The notes beneath the pieces were generated by a model, which ran no database searches, was not told where the DNA came from, and worked only from the letters and a program-made list of their open reading frames with translations. The position numbers were made by a program, and so were the translations under genes. From contig NZ_JACJRJ010000006.1 in the NCBI RefSeq assembly GCF_014697195.1, positions 62,001 to 126,000 of the forward strand: 64,000 nt of DNA. The letters are read 5' to 3'. Shown here in pieces: positions 54,538 to 63,416 of the stretch (positions are counted from its first letter, which is position 1; each line of letters opens with the position of its first letter). The stretch is from Cylindrospermum sp. FACHB-282 (GTDB lineage: Bacteria > Cyanobacteriota > Cyanobacteriia > Cyanobacteriales > Nostocaceae).

Positions 54538-55098
54538 ATGCTGGCAAATATTCGCCTAATTAGCACTCAAGAATATCACCGCATGGCGGAAACGGGAATT
54601 TTTCACCCAGAAGAACGCTTAGAATTAATTGCGGGACAAATCATCAAAATGTCACCCAAAGGAACTGCTCACGAATCAGCAATTACCCGCACAGAAAGAT
54701 TATTACGTCAGCGCTTGGGTGACAAAGTTTTATTAAGAATTCAAGCACCAATACAACTTGATGATTATTCGGAACCAGAACCGGATATTTCAGTAGTGAA
54801 GCCTAATCCCTTAGATTATGATGATCATCATCCTGATGCTTCCGAAGTATTCTTAGTTATTGAAATAGCTGATTCCAGTCTTAAGTATGATCGGGAAGTG
54901 AAAACTTTAGCCTACGCTCAATCAGGTATTATTGATTACTGGATTTTGGATATCAATAACCGCAAATTATATATGTACCGTCTCCCCAGTCCAGACGGCT
55001 ATCACAGTGAAACCATCCTCGCAGAAGATGTGACAATTTCCCCTTTAGCCTTCCCCGATTGTACTATATTGATTCGGGAGTTATTGCGAAAGGTTTAG
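54538..55098 (+). CDS. Uma2-family (DUF820) endonuclease-like protein
   Basis: 186 residues: LISTQEYHRMAETGIF, LELIAGQIIKMSPKGTAHE, PEPDISVVKP and VFLVIEIADSSLKYDREVK, the Uma2 order with the catalytic-like Asp and E-I-A-D-S positions. The 4-bp gap suggests transcription with uvrB, though a repair role is not established. Confidence 0.88.
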   Translation: MLANIRLISTQEYHRMAETGIFHPEERLELIAGQIIKMSPKGTAHESAITRTERLLRQRLGDKVLLRIQAPIQLDDYSEPEPDISVVKPNPLDYDDHHPDASEVFLVIEIADSSLKYDREVKTLAYAQSGIIDYWILDINNRKLYMYRLPSPDGYHSETILAEDVTISPLAFPDCTILIRELLRKV

Positions 55099-55141
55099 GA
55101 GGTTATTGTATTCAGTAACTCAGAGATAAAATGCTGAGACG

Positions 55142-55633
55142 TTAGTGCTTCGACTGCTTAATAATTGGTTTCAGGAATTCATTTTTTTCTTTATCTGTAA
55201 TATAACCTCCATCGACAGCTTTACTTCCAATTTTGCAGACAAAATCTTCTAAGACTTTTAAGACCTCATTCTTTTCCAATTTAAAGTTATTTTTTTGAGA
55301 TGACTGTCCATATTTTTTCCAAATACAATTGATTTGTCTATTTACAGGCTCAAAATAGATAATCATGCAACTTTCAGGAAAGCTTAACTCAATTTTTTTA
55401 TCTTTCAAAAGTTGAGAGATTTTTTCTGGTAGTTCATCCAAAATCAGTGCAATATCCGGATCTAAAAATAACTTTTCATCTTTGTAGCCAATTTTTAGTA
55501 AAACTTTACAGTTGTTTTCAAAACAAAAGCGTCTTAGTCCCATTTCTAAATGAGAAAGTTCTCCTAATGGATCTTCAGGAGGAAGAAACCAGTCTTTCTG
55601 ACAAGGTTCTGCAAATTGAAGAGAAAAGATCAC
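55142..55633 (-). CDS. Hypothetical protein, possible immunity partner of the toxin-like gene upstream
   Basis: 163 residues, soluble and acidic, with LGELSHLEMGLRRFCFEN, LFLDPDIALILDELPEKI and ESCMIIYFEPVNRQINCIW. No known family recognised. It starts 22 bp after the stop of the toxin-like gene on the same strand, the usual spacing of toxin and immunity genes in polymorphic-toxin modules. Function is inferred from position only. Confidence 0.6.
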   Translation of the reverse strand: MIFSLQFAEPCQKDWFLPPEDPLGELSHLEMGLRRFCFENNCKVLLKIGYKDEKLFLDPDIALILDELPEKISQLLKDKKIELSFPESCMIIYFEPVNRQINCIWKKYGQSSQKNNFKLEKNEVLKVLEDFVCKIGSKAVDGGYITDKEKNEFLKPIIKQSKH

Positions 55634-55655
55634 TTGTACTTCTCCTTGATGATTT

Positions 55656-56111
55656 TTACAGTGTAAAGCTATCTAGAACAGGATATGAAGAGTTGAGCGT
55701 TCCATCATTGTTTCTTTCAACAAATGCACGAGTTACATTTTCAGTTATAGTCCCATCATGGTAATAAACTCTACCAATAGGACGTTTAAAATCTATAATG
55801 TATCTACCTGGATGCTTAGGTGTTGACTGCTCTGCCTTTACCCAGTCTTTAGCATTTAACCACTGTCCTTGGTAATTGCTAGTACTACTGGCTATTCTTC
55901 CCATTAATTGTGCTGGGTTCAATTTGGGGCCATGATGACGCTCAATATGATCATAGGCTTTGGTTGATCTAGGTTTGTCCCATTGAGGTTCTGCTCCCTT
56001 TCCTATCCACTCACACCCACTTCCTACTTTTATATTAGGATCTTTTATTTTCTGTTGCACAACTTCAACAAGTGGGGAATTTTCTTGAGAAGCTGCTTCA
56101 TTTTGCTCCAA
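55656..56111 (-). CDS. Orphan polymorphic-toxin-like domain, BECR-type RNase candidate
   Basis: 151 residues. After a disordered N-terminus, the core contains AYDHIERHHGPKLNPAQLMG, NYQGQWLNAKDWVKAE, GRYIIDFKRPIGRVYYHDG and NDGTLNSSYPVL. The H-IE-HHG start, QGQW and final TLNSSYP resemble RNase-type toxin C-termini of the BECR/RNase-A-like kind, with His51/54/55-type residues as candidate catalytic sites. It has no signal or delivery domain. The downstream gene may be its immunity protein. Confidence 0.55.
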   Translation of the reverse strand: MEQNEAASQENSPLVEVVQQKIKDPNIKVGSGCEWIGKGAEPQWDKPRSTKAYDHIERHHGPKLNPAQLMGRIASSTSNYQGQWLNAKDWVKAEQSTPKHPGRYIIDFKRPIGRVYYHDGTITENVTRAFVERNNDGTLNSSYPVLDSFTL

Positions 56112-56140
56112 AACCCTTGATTCCCTTACTATTCAGCCAA

Positions 56141-56761
56141 TCAAGACCATTCTCTCACCTTTTTATGAACCTGCGCTAAATACCACATATAATCATCAAT
56201 TTTGTAATTATCAGCAGCTTTAACTATATATTCCTGAGCCAAATCAAGATTATTCTCGACTTCGTAATATAATCCTAAGTAAAGATGACTATAAAACTTA
56301 CCTTTTAACCCTTCTAATTTACCAATATTTAAAACATCATCAGTTGTGCAATTACCTGCATAGAAATCATATACAGACCGCATAATTCGCCGGGGGTCAT
56401 TTTTAACAGTTAATAGGGAATTACGCGCCTCTAGCACACCCTCAGAGCGAGCTATGCAAAGATATCGCCAGACGGTTTCTTCTACATCTTGAGCATTTAC
56501 TATTAAATCTATCTCAAATTGTTGAGCGCCTTCGGCAAATTTTTCTGCATAATAATAAGATAGCCCACGTTGCCAAAGGTAGGGTTTAAGTTTAGCATCT
56601 AGTTTTTCTGCTGTGTCAAAATCTTCAATCGATTCTTCAATTTTGGCAAGTTGAAAATTAACCATCCCCCGACGAATGTAAGCATGAGGATTTTCTGGTT
56701 GATTGCGGATGGTATCGTTCCAGCGCTGGAGTTGATTTTCTAGGGAATTCGTAAAAAACAT
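56141..56761 (-). CDS. TPR-repeat protein
   Basis: 206 residues with tetratricopeptide-like helices: NPHAYIRRGMVNFQLAKIEE, SIEDFDTAEKLDAKL, WQRGLSYYYAEKFAEGAQQF and FYSHLYLGLYYEVENNLDLA. TPR proteins scaffold protein contacts. Unrelated in sequence to its neighbours but on the same strand as the toxin-like pair. Confidence 0.85.
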   Translation of the reverse strand: MFFTNSLENQLQRWNDTIRNQPENPHAYIRRGMVNFQLAKIEESIEDFDTAEKLDAKLKPYLWQRGLSYYYAEKFAEGAQQFEIDLIVNAQDVEETVWRYLCIARSEGVLEARNSLLTVKNDPRRIMRSVYDFYAGNCTTDDVLNIGKLEGLKGKFYSHLYLGLYYEVENNLDLAQEYIVKAADNYKIDDYMWYLAQVHKKVREWS

Positions 56762-56907
56762 GATTTGGTTTAGCTGAATATGTATTTAATTGCATAATTT
56801 CAGCTTTGGGGAGAATACGTCAATCCCCTCCCCCCATATTTTCATAGATTTTCTTGATCAATTCTCCTTTGGAGACACTTATTGAACGCAGATGCGCCTC
56901 TACTTTT

Positions 56908-56978
56908 AACCAGTTTTAACTGGTTTGTGCTTTCAGCCGGAACTTTAGTTCACGGCTTGCGGCAACTGGTGCAAAATA
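56908..56978 (+). repeat. 71-bp double-hairpin repeat, copy 3
   Basis: Third copy of the 1061-1131 repeat, same orientation as copy 1, with a few changes in the second half (CACGGCTTGCGGCAACTGG). It lies between the TPR gene and the Uma2 gene, immediately 3' of the latter's stop. Confidence 0.85.
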
Positions 56979-56991
56979 TCAGATAAAGTAT

Positions 56992-57729
56992 TTATAAATT
57001 GTCTATATCAACTCCTTTGGCTTGCAATTTAGCTAATAATTCTTGATACTGCTGAAGTGCGGCTTCTTTGTCCTGACGTTCTTGTTCAGCACGTTGATAT
57101 TCTTGTTCAGCACGTTGATATTCCTGTTCAGCACGCTGATATTCCTGTTCAGCACGTTTTTCAAGCTCCACAGATGTGAGAAACTTCCGTCTATCAGGAT
57201 AATAAATTTCTAAAGTATCAGGAGTGAGTTGAAAACTTATACCCAAGCGTGGACTTACCCAACCATTAATTTCCTCAATTGCTGCAAAAGAATCTTGAGA
57301 ACGCAAAAAACCGGATAATTCTAATGTATCTGGGTCATAAATGTAATATTCTTCCACTCCATGACGTTGATAAAAAAGTGATTTATTAATCATCTCTTGA
57401 GTTCGGTTTCCAGGGGATAAAATTTCAAAAACCACCTGGGGGGGAATATTATTTTCTTCCCATTGTTTATAAGAACCTCTATCGCCCTTTGGTCTACCAA
57501 AGACAACCATCACATCAGGTGCTTGGCGAGTTTTGACACTTCCCTCAACGGGATACCATAAAAGATTACCCCCGACAAAGACATCATTTCGTGATGCAAA
57601 TAGGACTTCTAAGTTTTCTTTAATTTTGACAATCCAGCGAAATTGTTTTGTATTATCTGCCATTGGTTGTCCGTCGCTGTCAGGGTAGATGATATCTGAG
57701 GCGGTTTCTGGTGTGAGTTGCTGTACCAT
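56992..57729 (-). CDS. Uma2-family protein with heptad-repeat C-terminus
   Basis: 245 residues. The Uma2 core is complete (MADNTKQFRWIVKIKENLEV, APDVMVVFG, PPQVVFEILSPGNRTQEMI, YYIYDPDTLELSGFL). The C-terminal 60 residues hold a tandem heptad EQEYQRA four times, encoded by a 21-bp DNA repeat, then EQERQDKEAALQQYQELLAK, a coiled coil. The coil may allow oligomerisation and the repeat number may vary between strains. Confidence 0.88.
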   Translation of the reverse strand: MVQQLTPETASDIIYPDSDGQPMADNTKQFRWIVKIKENLEVLFASRNDVFVGGNLLWYPVEGSVKTRQAPDVMVVFGRPKGDRGSYKQWEENNIPPQVVFEILSPGNRTQEMINKSLFYQRHGVEEYYIYDPDTLELSGFLRSQDSFAAIEEINGWVSPRLGISFQLTPDTLEIYYPDRRKFLTSVELEKRAEQEYQRAEQEYQRAEQEYQRAEQERQDKEAALQQYQELLAKLQAKGVDIDNL

Positions 57730-57946
57730 AGCTATGCCTCCAAGTTTGGGGAGTTGCGCTTATATTCTTAGTTTAGAGGCGGTAAAGTAAAAAAATAGGG
57801 TTTGAGTTGAATTTGCATAAGTTTTGGTCAAAAACATAATCGCTTAGTCACACCCATATCATCCTAATCTATCCACTAGGTAGAAGAAATTACTGACAAA
57901 ATCCAGTATTTTGAGGCTAAGTTCTCCAAAATCAGGAAAAAAACCA

Positions 57947-58660
57947 GTGGTTCCTATTAGAGATAATAATCCTACAGAAACTACGCCTTATGTTACCTTG
58001 GGGCTGATTGCAGCCAATGTCCTTGTTTTTCTTTATGAAGCTAGTCTTCCCCCCCAAGCATTAAACGGGTTTCTACACCTTGCGGCTGTAGTTCCGCGAG
58101 AACTCACCTTAAGTTTTGCTGGTATTTCGGTAAATCAACCAGTTCCAGAATGGGCAACTTTAATTACTTCCCAATTTCTGCATGGTGGTTTATTGCATTT
58201 AGGTGGGAATATGTTGTTTCTCTGGATTTTTGGTAATAATGTTGAGGATAAGTTAGGACATTTTAAATATTTGCTTTTTTATCTTTCTTGCGGTGTTTTG
58301 GCATCATTAACCCAATGGTATTTTGCCCAAGGTTCTAATATTCCTTCTTTGGGTGCGAGTGGTGCGATCGCAGGTGTGATGGGTGCATATATTCTCCGTT
58401 TTCCCCAAGCGGAAGTTCTCGGTGTAGTTCCTTTGGGTATTTTCTTCCCTACTTTTGTCGTTCCCGCATATTTCTTTATCGGATTGTGGTTTGTTCAGCA
58501 AGCTTTTTATGGAGTCGCTAGTCTAGAAACACGTACCAATATTGGTATGGAAAGCGGCGGTATTGCCTACTGGGCCCATGCAGGGGGTTTCATATTTGGG
58601 GCGATTCTTGCGCCGCTTTTGGGTTTGTTTAGCGATAAATCTCAGGAAGAATCTTTGTAA
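57947..58660 (+). CDS. Rhomboid-family intramembrane serine protease, copy 1
   Basis: 237 residues from GTG 57947 (the frame opens at TTG 57911). The GTG start aligns with the GTG start of the next gene (VVPIRDNNPT and MFPLYDENPT) and has AGGA about 11 bp upstream. Six or seven membrane segments; HGGLLHLGGNMLFLWIFGN, the catalytic Ser in SLGASGAIAGVMGAYI and the catalytic His in YWAHAGGFIFG are present. Cleaves membrane proteins; substrate unknown. Confidence 0.9.
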   Translation: MVPIRDNNPTETTPYVTLGLIAANVLVFLYEASLPPQALNGFLHLAAVVPRELTLSFAGISVNQPVPEWATLITSQFLHGGLLHLGGNMLFLWIFGNNVEDKLGHFKYLLFYLSCGVLASLTQWYFAQGSNIPSLGASGAIAGVMGAYILRFPQAEVLGVVPLGIFFPTFVVPAYFFIGLWFVQQAFYGVASLETRTNIGMESGGIAYWAHAGGFIFGAILAPLLGLFSDKSQEESL

Positions 58661-58854
58661 AGATCATTCCAATTGACAGATATTTTCAGGTAAATGAACC
58701 ATAGGTGGGAAAGTAGAGACTTTGCATACAACTCAAAATTCAAAATTTAAAATTAAGAAAGCTTGATTTGATAAGTTTTTTGGCTTGTATCTGTCACATT
58801 CTTTTTTTCAAATTTGTATTATATTACAATTAATGCTAATTAGGAAAAACACCT

Positions 58855-59526
58855 GTGTTTCCCCTTTACGACGAAAATCCGACGCGAACAACACCGTATT
58901 TTACTTACGGTTTGATTGGGATGAATATTTTAGTTTTTCTTCACGAAGTGAGGTTACCAAATGAACAATTAGAGCAGTTTTTCCAGATGTATGCGGTAAT
59001 ACCTCAAGAGTTAAGCACTAACTTTGCTCTTGAGTGGACAACTTTAATTACATCGCAATTTTTACATGGCGGTTGGTGGCATCTGATATCGAATATGGTG
59101 TATCTCTGGGTTTTTGGCAACAATATTGAAGACCGCTTAGGTCATTTCAAATATCTGATTTTTTATTTGCTATGCGGTGCTTCTGCTGCCTTGTGCCAGT
59201 GGTTTATTGGGATGAGTTCTACTATTCCTTCTTTGGGGGCAAGTGGTGCAATTGCTGGGGTTTTGGGTGCGTACATTGTCTGGTTCCCTCAAGCTAGTGT
59301 GATGACTTTGGTTTTCTTAGGATTTTTCATCACTACAATCAGGGTTTCGGCATGGATAATCATCGGGCTTTTCTTTATCCAGAATCTCATATCCGGTTTT
59401 GCCAGTCTACAAGCCGCTGCTAACATGAGTGTGGAATCAGGTGGAGTTGCTTACTGGGCGCATATCGGGGGCTTTGTTTTTGGGATTATTTTTGCGCCCT
59501 TGTTTAGGTGGTTTAGCCGCGATTAG
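58855..59526 (+). CDS. Rhomboid-family intramembrane serine protease, copy 2
   Basis: 223 residues from GTG. Tandem paralog of the previous gene, same topology and active site (HGGWWHLISNMVYLWVFGNN, SLGASGAIAGVLGAYI, YWAHIGGFVFG). The 195-bp gap between the two has no gene. Confidence 0.9.
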   Translation: MFPLYDENPTRTTPYFTYGLIGMNILVFLHEVRLPNEQLEQFFQMYAVIPQELSTNFALEWTTLITSQFLHGGWWHLISNMVYLWVFGNNIEDRLGHFKYLIFYLLCGASAALCQWFIGMSSTIPSLGASGAIAGVLGAYIVWFPQASVMTLVFLGFFITTIRVSAWIIIGLFFIQNLISGFASLQAAANMSVESGGVAYWAHIGGFVFGIIFAPLFRWFSRD

Positions 59527-59564
59527 GGGAAAGGCTAAAATCTAAAATTGAACCGCATACTTCC

Positions 59565-61784
59565 TTATTTTTTGCTGGCACCTACTGAAACTTCTTCTGG
59601 TTTTTCGATAATTTCCGGTTTTGCTTCTGGTGAAGGGGGGATTATTTCCAGTTCTATTTCCCTGGGAGAGGCAGGTGGTGGTTCTACTGGTTCCGGTAGA
59701 GAAACGATGATATCAGCACCGTTAATAATAGCGCCTAATAGCCCTAATTCAGATTCCACTAATTGATCAATAGCTTCACCTAGCATATTTTCTTCTGTAT
59801 AGTTTGGTCGCGCCACCAATACTATGCCATCGCTGTAAGGTTGGATTAACAAAGGGTCATTGGAATAGCTGAGGGGGCTAGTATCCAAGATGACGAAATC
59901 ATAACGTTCACGAGCATCTTCTATGAGCCGTCGCATTTCGCTGGATTCTAGAATAGCAGCAGATTGGCGCACAGGCCCAGGGCTGGGCACAATGTATAAA
60001 TTTTCTATGTCAGGAACCAAGCGGATACATTCGCTCAAGCTGCCATAATAGCGCAGGGGTTCAATAGTGGCATCAGGATCGGCAGTAACCTTCAGAGATG
60101 ATGCACGAGAAGGCGATCGCAAATCTGTTTCGATAATCAAGGTTCTTTTGCCAGCACGGGCAGAAGCTATGCCCAAATTATAAACACTCGCGGTCTTGCC
60201 CTCTTGACTACTGACGCTAGTAATCAACAGCACCTTGAGTTTTTTACCACCTATTCGCCGCAAATTACTGCGAAATTTCTCATAAAACTGTAAATAGGGA
60301 GAATCTGGGGAAACTACCATCGGTATCGCTTCTGCATCCAAATCATCAATTGGCATTAAAGGCAATTCTCCCAGTAGTGCTACTTCCCGTTGTTTGAGGC
60401 TGTCGCGGATATCTTCCTTGGTTTTAAAAGTTCCTTCTAGGGAACCCAACAAAAATACAACTCCAGCACCAACCACAGCAGCCAGGAAGCTACCTACACC
60501 CAAGGTCACAACCATGCTCGTTTGTTTGACAATATTGCCGGATACTGTTGGTGGTCTGGCAATGCTGAGACTTGGTACAGTTTCTGCCTCAGCGGTTTTA
60601 GCATCAGTTAGCTTGGCCTGCATTTGGTCATATACGGCTTTTTTGAGTCCAACTACCTGTTCTAAACGCGATCGCTCTAATTGTTTATTGGGTATCAGGG
60701 AATACTCTTTTTTTAATTCCGCCGCTTGTTTGATTTCCTGGGCTAGCTGTTGTTGCAGTGTCTCCCGTTGGGTTTGCAAGGTGACCATCTGGTTTGCTAG
60801 TCCCTGCCTTGTGGGATCAAGACTGCTTTGGGTGCGAATACCTTTAACATTACCCCGAATAGGAGCCGCCGTACCGCCACCACCTAAAACCTCAGCGGCA
60901 CGTTGTTGCAGCAATTCCTCAGCAGCTTCTTTCTGACGCTGCAACTGAATCATTGTCGGGTGTTCGGGGCGCAAATCTTTTCTGAGAACAGCGATTTGTG
61001 ATTCAGCTTGATAAATTTGCGATCGCAAGTTGGCAATAATCGGATCGGCACTCAAAGCCGAAGACACATAAGCCTGTCCAACTGTTAACCCCAACTTATT
61101 TTCTAAACTGCGAATTTGGGCATCAATCCCCGAAATAGTCGATTGAATTTGTCGTTGTAAATTTTGGCTGGTAGTAATCCCAGTTAGCAAACTGCCATTC
61201 TCTGATGCCAATATTGCAGTTCGCTCTATGCGATCGTACTGTTCTAATTTCTTCTCAGCCGCTTGCAACTCCTCTTTAGCCTTGGGTAAACGCTCGTCAA
61301 TTTTTTCAATAATTGCTCTTAATCGCTCAGTATTAATATCACCACTTAACTTCTTCATCGCTTCCATCAGTTCCTGCAATATCTCCGTGGCTCGCTTAGG
61401 GTCACTATCTTGATATTTCAGACCAATGATTGTTGTTTCTAATTCCCCAGCTTTATCCCTTTTTGGCATAGTCAGAGCCACACTGGCGACAATCTTTTCT
61501 GGTTTAACGTTAAATTTTTCTACCACCCGTTTAATCACTTCGTTTGATAGCAAAACTTGATCGTTCAGATCCTGCCCTTGCTGCTGGATTGCAGTACCAG
61601 TTGCAGAAAAAGAAACTGGTGGGCGAATATAGGAAAGTGCTGCGCTTGCTATGTAGTTAGGAGGTGGTTCTGGTTGGATAGCCACCACCGTTGACCCCGC
61701 TACAACTAAACCAAAGCTGGCTAATCCAATCCACTTGTACTTCTCAAAAGCAATAAGGTAGCGCTTAACAATTGGTGGGGTCAT
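59565..61784 (-). CDS. Wzc-like polysaccharide chain-length regulator / tyrosine-kinase-type ATPase
   Basis: 739 residues. An N-terminal Wzz domain (membrane segment IGLASFGLVVAGSTVVAI, long periplasmic coiled coil with ELQAAEKKLEQYDR), a second membrane segment TLGVGSFLAAVVGAGVVFLL, then a BY-kinase domain with Walker A SSQEGKTASVY, Walker A' LIIETDLRSP and Walker B FVILDTSPLSY. No tyrosine cluster at the C-terminus; the tail is Pro/Glu-rich (EPVEPPPASPREIELEI). Works with the Wza-type exporter upstream in exopolysaccharide assembly. Confidence 0.93.
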   Translation of the reverse strand: MTPPIVKRYLIAFEKYKWIGLASFGLVVAGSTVVAIQPEPPPNYIASAALSYIRPPVSFSATGTAIQQQGQDLNDQVLLSNEVIKRVVEKFNVKPEKIVASVALTMPKRDKAGELETTIIGLKYQDSDPKRATEILQELMEAMKKLSGDINTERLRAIIEKIDERLPKAKEELQAAEKKLEQYDRIERTAILASENGSLLTGITTSQNLQRQIQSTISGIDAQIRSLENKLGLTVGQAYVSSALSADPIIANLRSQIYQAESQIAVLRKDLRPEHPTMIQLQRQKEAAEELLQQRAAEVLGGGGTAAPIRGNVKGIRTQSSLDPTRQGLANQMVTLQTQRETLQQQLAQEIKQAAELKKEYSLIPNKQLERSRLEQVVGLKKAVYDQMQAKLTDAKTAEAETVPSLSIARPPTVSGNIVKQTSMVVTLGVGSFLAAVVGAGVVFLLGSLEGTFKTKEDIRDSLKQREVALLGELPLMPIDDLDAEAIPMVVSPDSPYLQFYEKFRSNLRRIGGKKLKVLLITSVSSQEGKTASVYNLGIASARAGKRTLIIETDLRSPSRASSLKVTADPDATIEPLRYYGSLSECIRLVPDIENLYIVPSPGPVRQSAAILESSEMRRLIEDARERYDFVILDTSPLSYSNDPLLIQPYSDGIVLVARPNYTEENMLGEAIDQLVESELGLLGAIINGADIIVSLPEPVEPPPASPREIELEIIPPSPEAKPEIIEKPEEVSVGASKK

Positions 61785-61919
61785 AAGAAATTCAAAATGC
61801 CTCTTTCAGAGGAGCAACGCTAACAGAATTGAAAATTTAAAAACCAGTATTAGCAAGTTCGTTGGCTGCTGACTGTATGCAACTTATTGGTCAAAAATTA
61901 TTTTTTGCCTGTTGTCTTT

Positions 61920-63278
61920 TTAGTTTGAGCCGCCACCGAAATTTTCAAAAAACTGGAGAAAGGACTGAACATTGAAGAAAGGTTGAGTAATCGTATTCAA
62001 TAAATTAGTAATTCTACCTACGAGGTTTCGACCAACAACAATGACATCATTATCTTGAAGTGCCACGTTTTGAGTCGCATCACCAGCAAAGGCCTTTTTA
62101 GCATTAAGTCTTTGGGTAACAGCTTTACCTCGTTCAGGATCGAAGCGCACCAAAGTAATATCCTGCAAGTTAGCAGTGTCGAGATTGATTCCTCCCAAGG
62201 CATCTATAAACGTACTACCATTAGCCAGTAATTGCGTGGAAATTCCTGCCGCAGCGTAGTTTAAAATCCGGACTTTAATCTGTGGTACGGCCAAAGTTGA
62301 ACGGGCTACCAACTTGCGATCGTAACCTTCATCAGTCCCGACTTCACGACGCGGCACAATTATGGCATCCCCATCTTGCAGACGCAGATTAGGCAATGAA
62401 CCGCCATTTTGCAAAATGGCATATAAGTCAATATTTTGTGAAGCTATAGAACCATCAATCAACTTCCGGCGTACTTGCACTTGCCGCAGATCTGCTGTCA
62501 AAGTTGAACCACCAGCTAAGGTTAAAGTATCAGCAACCCTGGGTATTGCCGAAGTAACAGCATAAATTCCTGGACGTGATACTTCCCCAGTAATGGTAAC
62601 TTGAACTGGTCGCGTTCCTGCCAGTGATATCACCACAATCGGATTGATCATTGTCCGACTTAAAGCCAAACGAATTTTTTCTTGGGCTTCTTCCAAGCTC
62701 AAGCCTTGTAAAGATAAGGTTCCCACTTGCGGTACGACAATATTACCTTCTGGACTAATTGCAGCTTGAAAAGTTAAGTCTGGTCGCTGCGCTGACAGTG
62801 ATAAAACTATGATGGGATTAATTACATAACGATTTAAACTAGCGCGAATTTTTTCTTGGGCTTCGGGCAAAGTTAAATTTTGTAAGGACAAAGTTCCCAG
62901 TAGGGGTACGACAATATTACCTTCTGGATTAATTTGAGATTGAAAGCTCAAATCTGGAAAGCGCTGAACCGCAACACTAATCGCATCTCCAATTCCTAAG
63001 CGGTATACACCAGGAGGGCGCTGAACCGTAACACTAATTACATCTCCTGGTCCTAACAAGTAGCGGCTGAGTTGGGGAGAAATTTCGTCAATTTCACCCG
63101 GAGTTAAAACATCAGCACTTGAGGGAGGTGAGGGGGGTGGCTCTATTGATTGTCCTGGAGATGGTGATGCTTGAGCCGCAACAGGTGGGACAGATGTTGT
63201 TAAAAAAACACCTACCTGAAGACTGACAAAACACAGGGCGGTGAATGCACGCATAGGAGAACTGGGAAATATAAACAT
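61920..63278 (-). CDS. Wza-like polysaccharide export outer-membrane protein with duplicated export domain
   Basis: 452 residues. Signal peptide near residues 9-35 (MRAFTALCFVSLQVGVFLTT), then a Pro/Ser linker, two tandem Poly_export-like units (about 106-160 and 165-220) sharing PEGNIVVP..GTLSLQ..L..EAQEKIR..L.R, then SLBB-type parts (VTITGEVSRPGIYAVTSAIP and ILNYAAAGISTQLLANGS). Also the LGPGDVISVTVQRPP and LGIGDAISVAVQRFP strands are doubled. Such proteins form the outer-membrane export pore. It is followed by the Wzc-like gene on the same strand. Confidence 0.93.
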   Translation of the reverse strand: MFIFPSSPMRAFTALCFVSLQVGVFLTTSVPPVAAQASPSPGQSIEPPPSPPSSADVLTPGEIDEISPQLSRYLLGPGDVISVTVQRPPGVYRLGIGDAISVAVQRFPDLSFQSQINPEGNIVVPLLGTLSLQNLTLPEAQEKIRASLNRYVINPIIVLSLSAQRPDLTFQAAISPEGNIVVPQVGTLSLQGLSLEEAQEKIRLALSRTMINPIVVISLAGTRPVQVTITGEVSRPGIYAVTSAIPRVADTLTLAGGSTLTADLRQVQVRRKLIDGSIASQNIDLYAILQNGGSLPNLRLQDGDAIIVPRREVGTDEGYDRKLVARSTLAVPQIKVRILNYAAAGISTQLLANGSTFIDALGGINLDTANLQDITLVRFDPERGKAVTQRLNAKKAFAGDATQNVALQDNDVIVVGRNLVGRITNLLNTITQPFFNVQSFLQFFENFGGGSN

Positions 63279-63416
63279 CGGTGCCAGAAAGCTTCAATCA
63301 AAATTGGTTGCACCAAAACGGTATTCTAACTGACTACTAGCCTTGAGGAGTTATGTTCGATTTGCACTCGGTGAGGGGAGCAAGCAGAAGCCAAACCCAT
63401 CTCTGCACCCACACGC

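Noticed and set aside
57080-57170. Regular 21-bp repeats that at first looked like a small CRISPR or satellite
   Set aside because: No spacers, and the units are in frame and encode a coiled-coil heptad of the Uma2 protein.
60394-60936. A 180-codon frame on the plus strand inside the Wzc-like gene
   Set aside because: It is the antisense of a well-supported kinase gene, and its Ser/Arg/Cys-rich translation is typical of a shadow frame.
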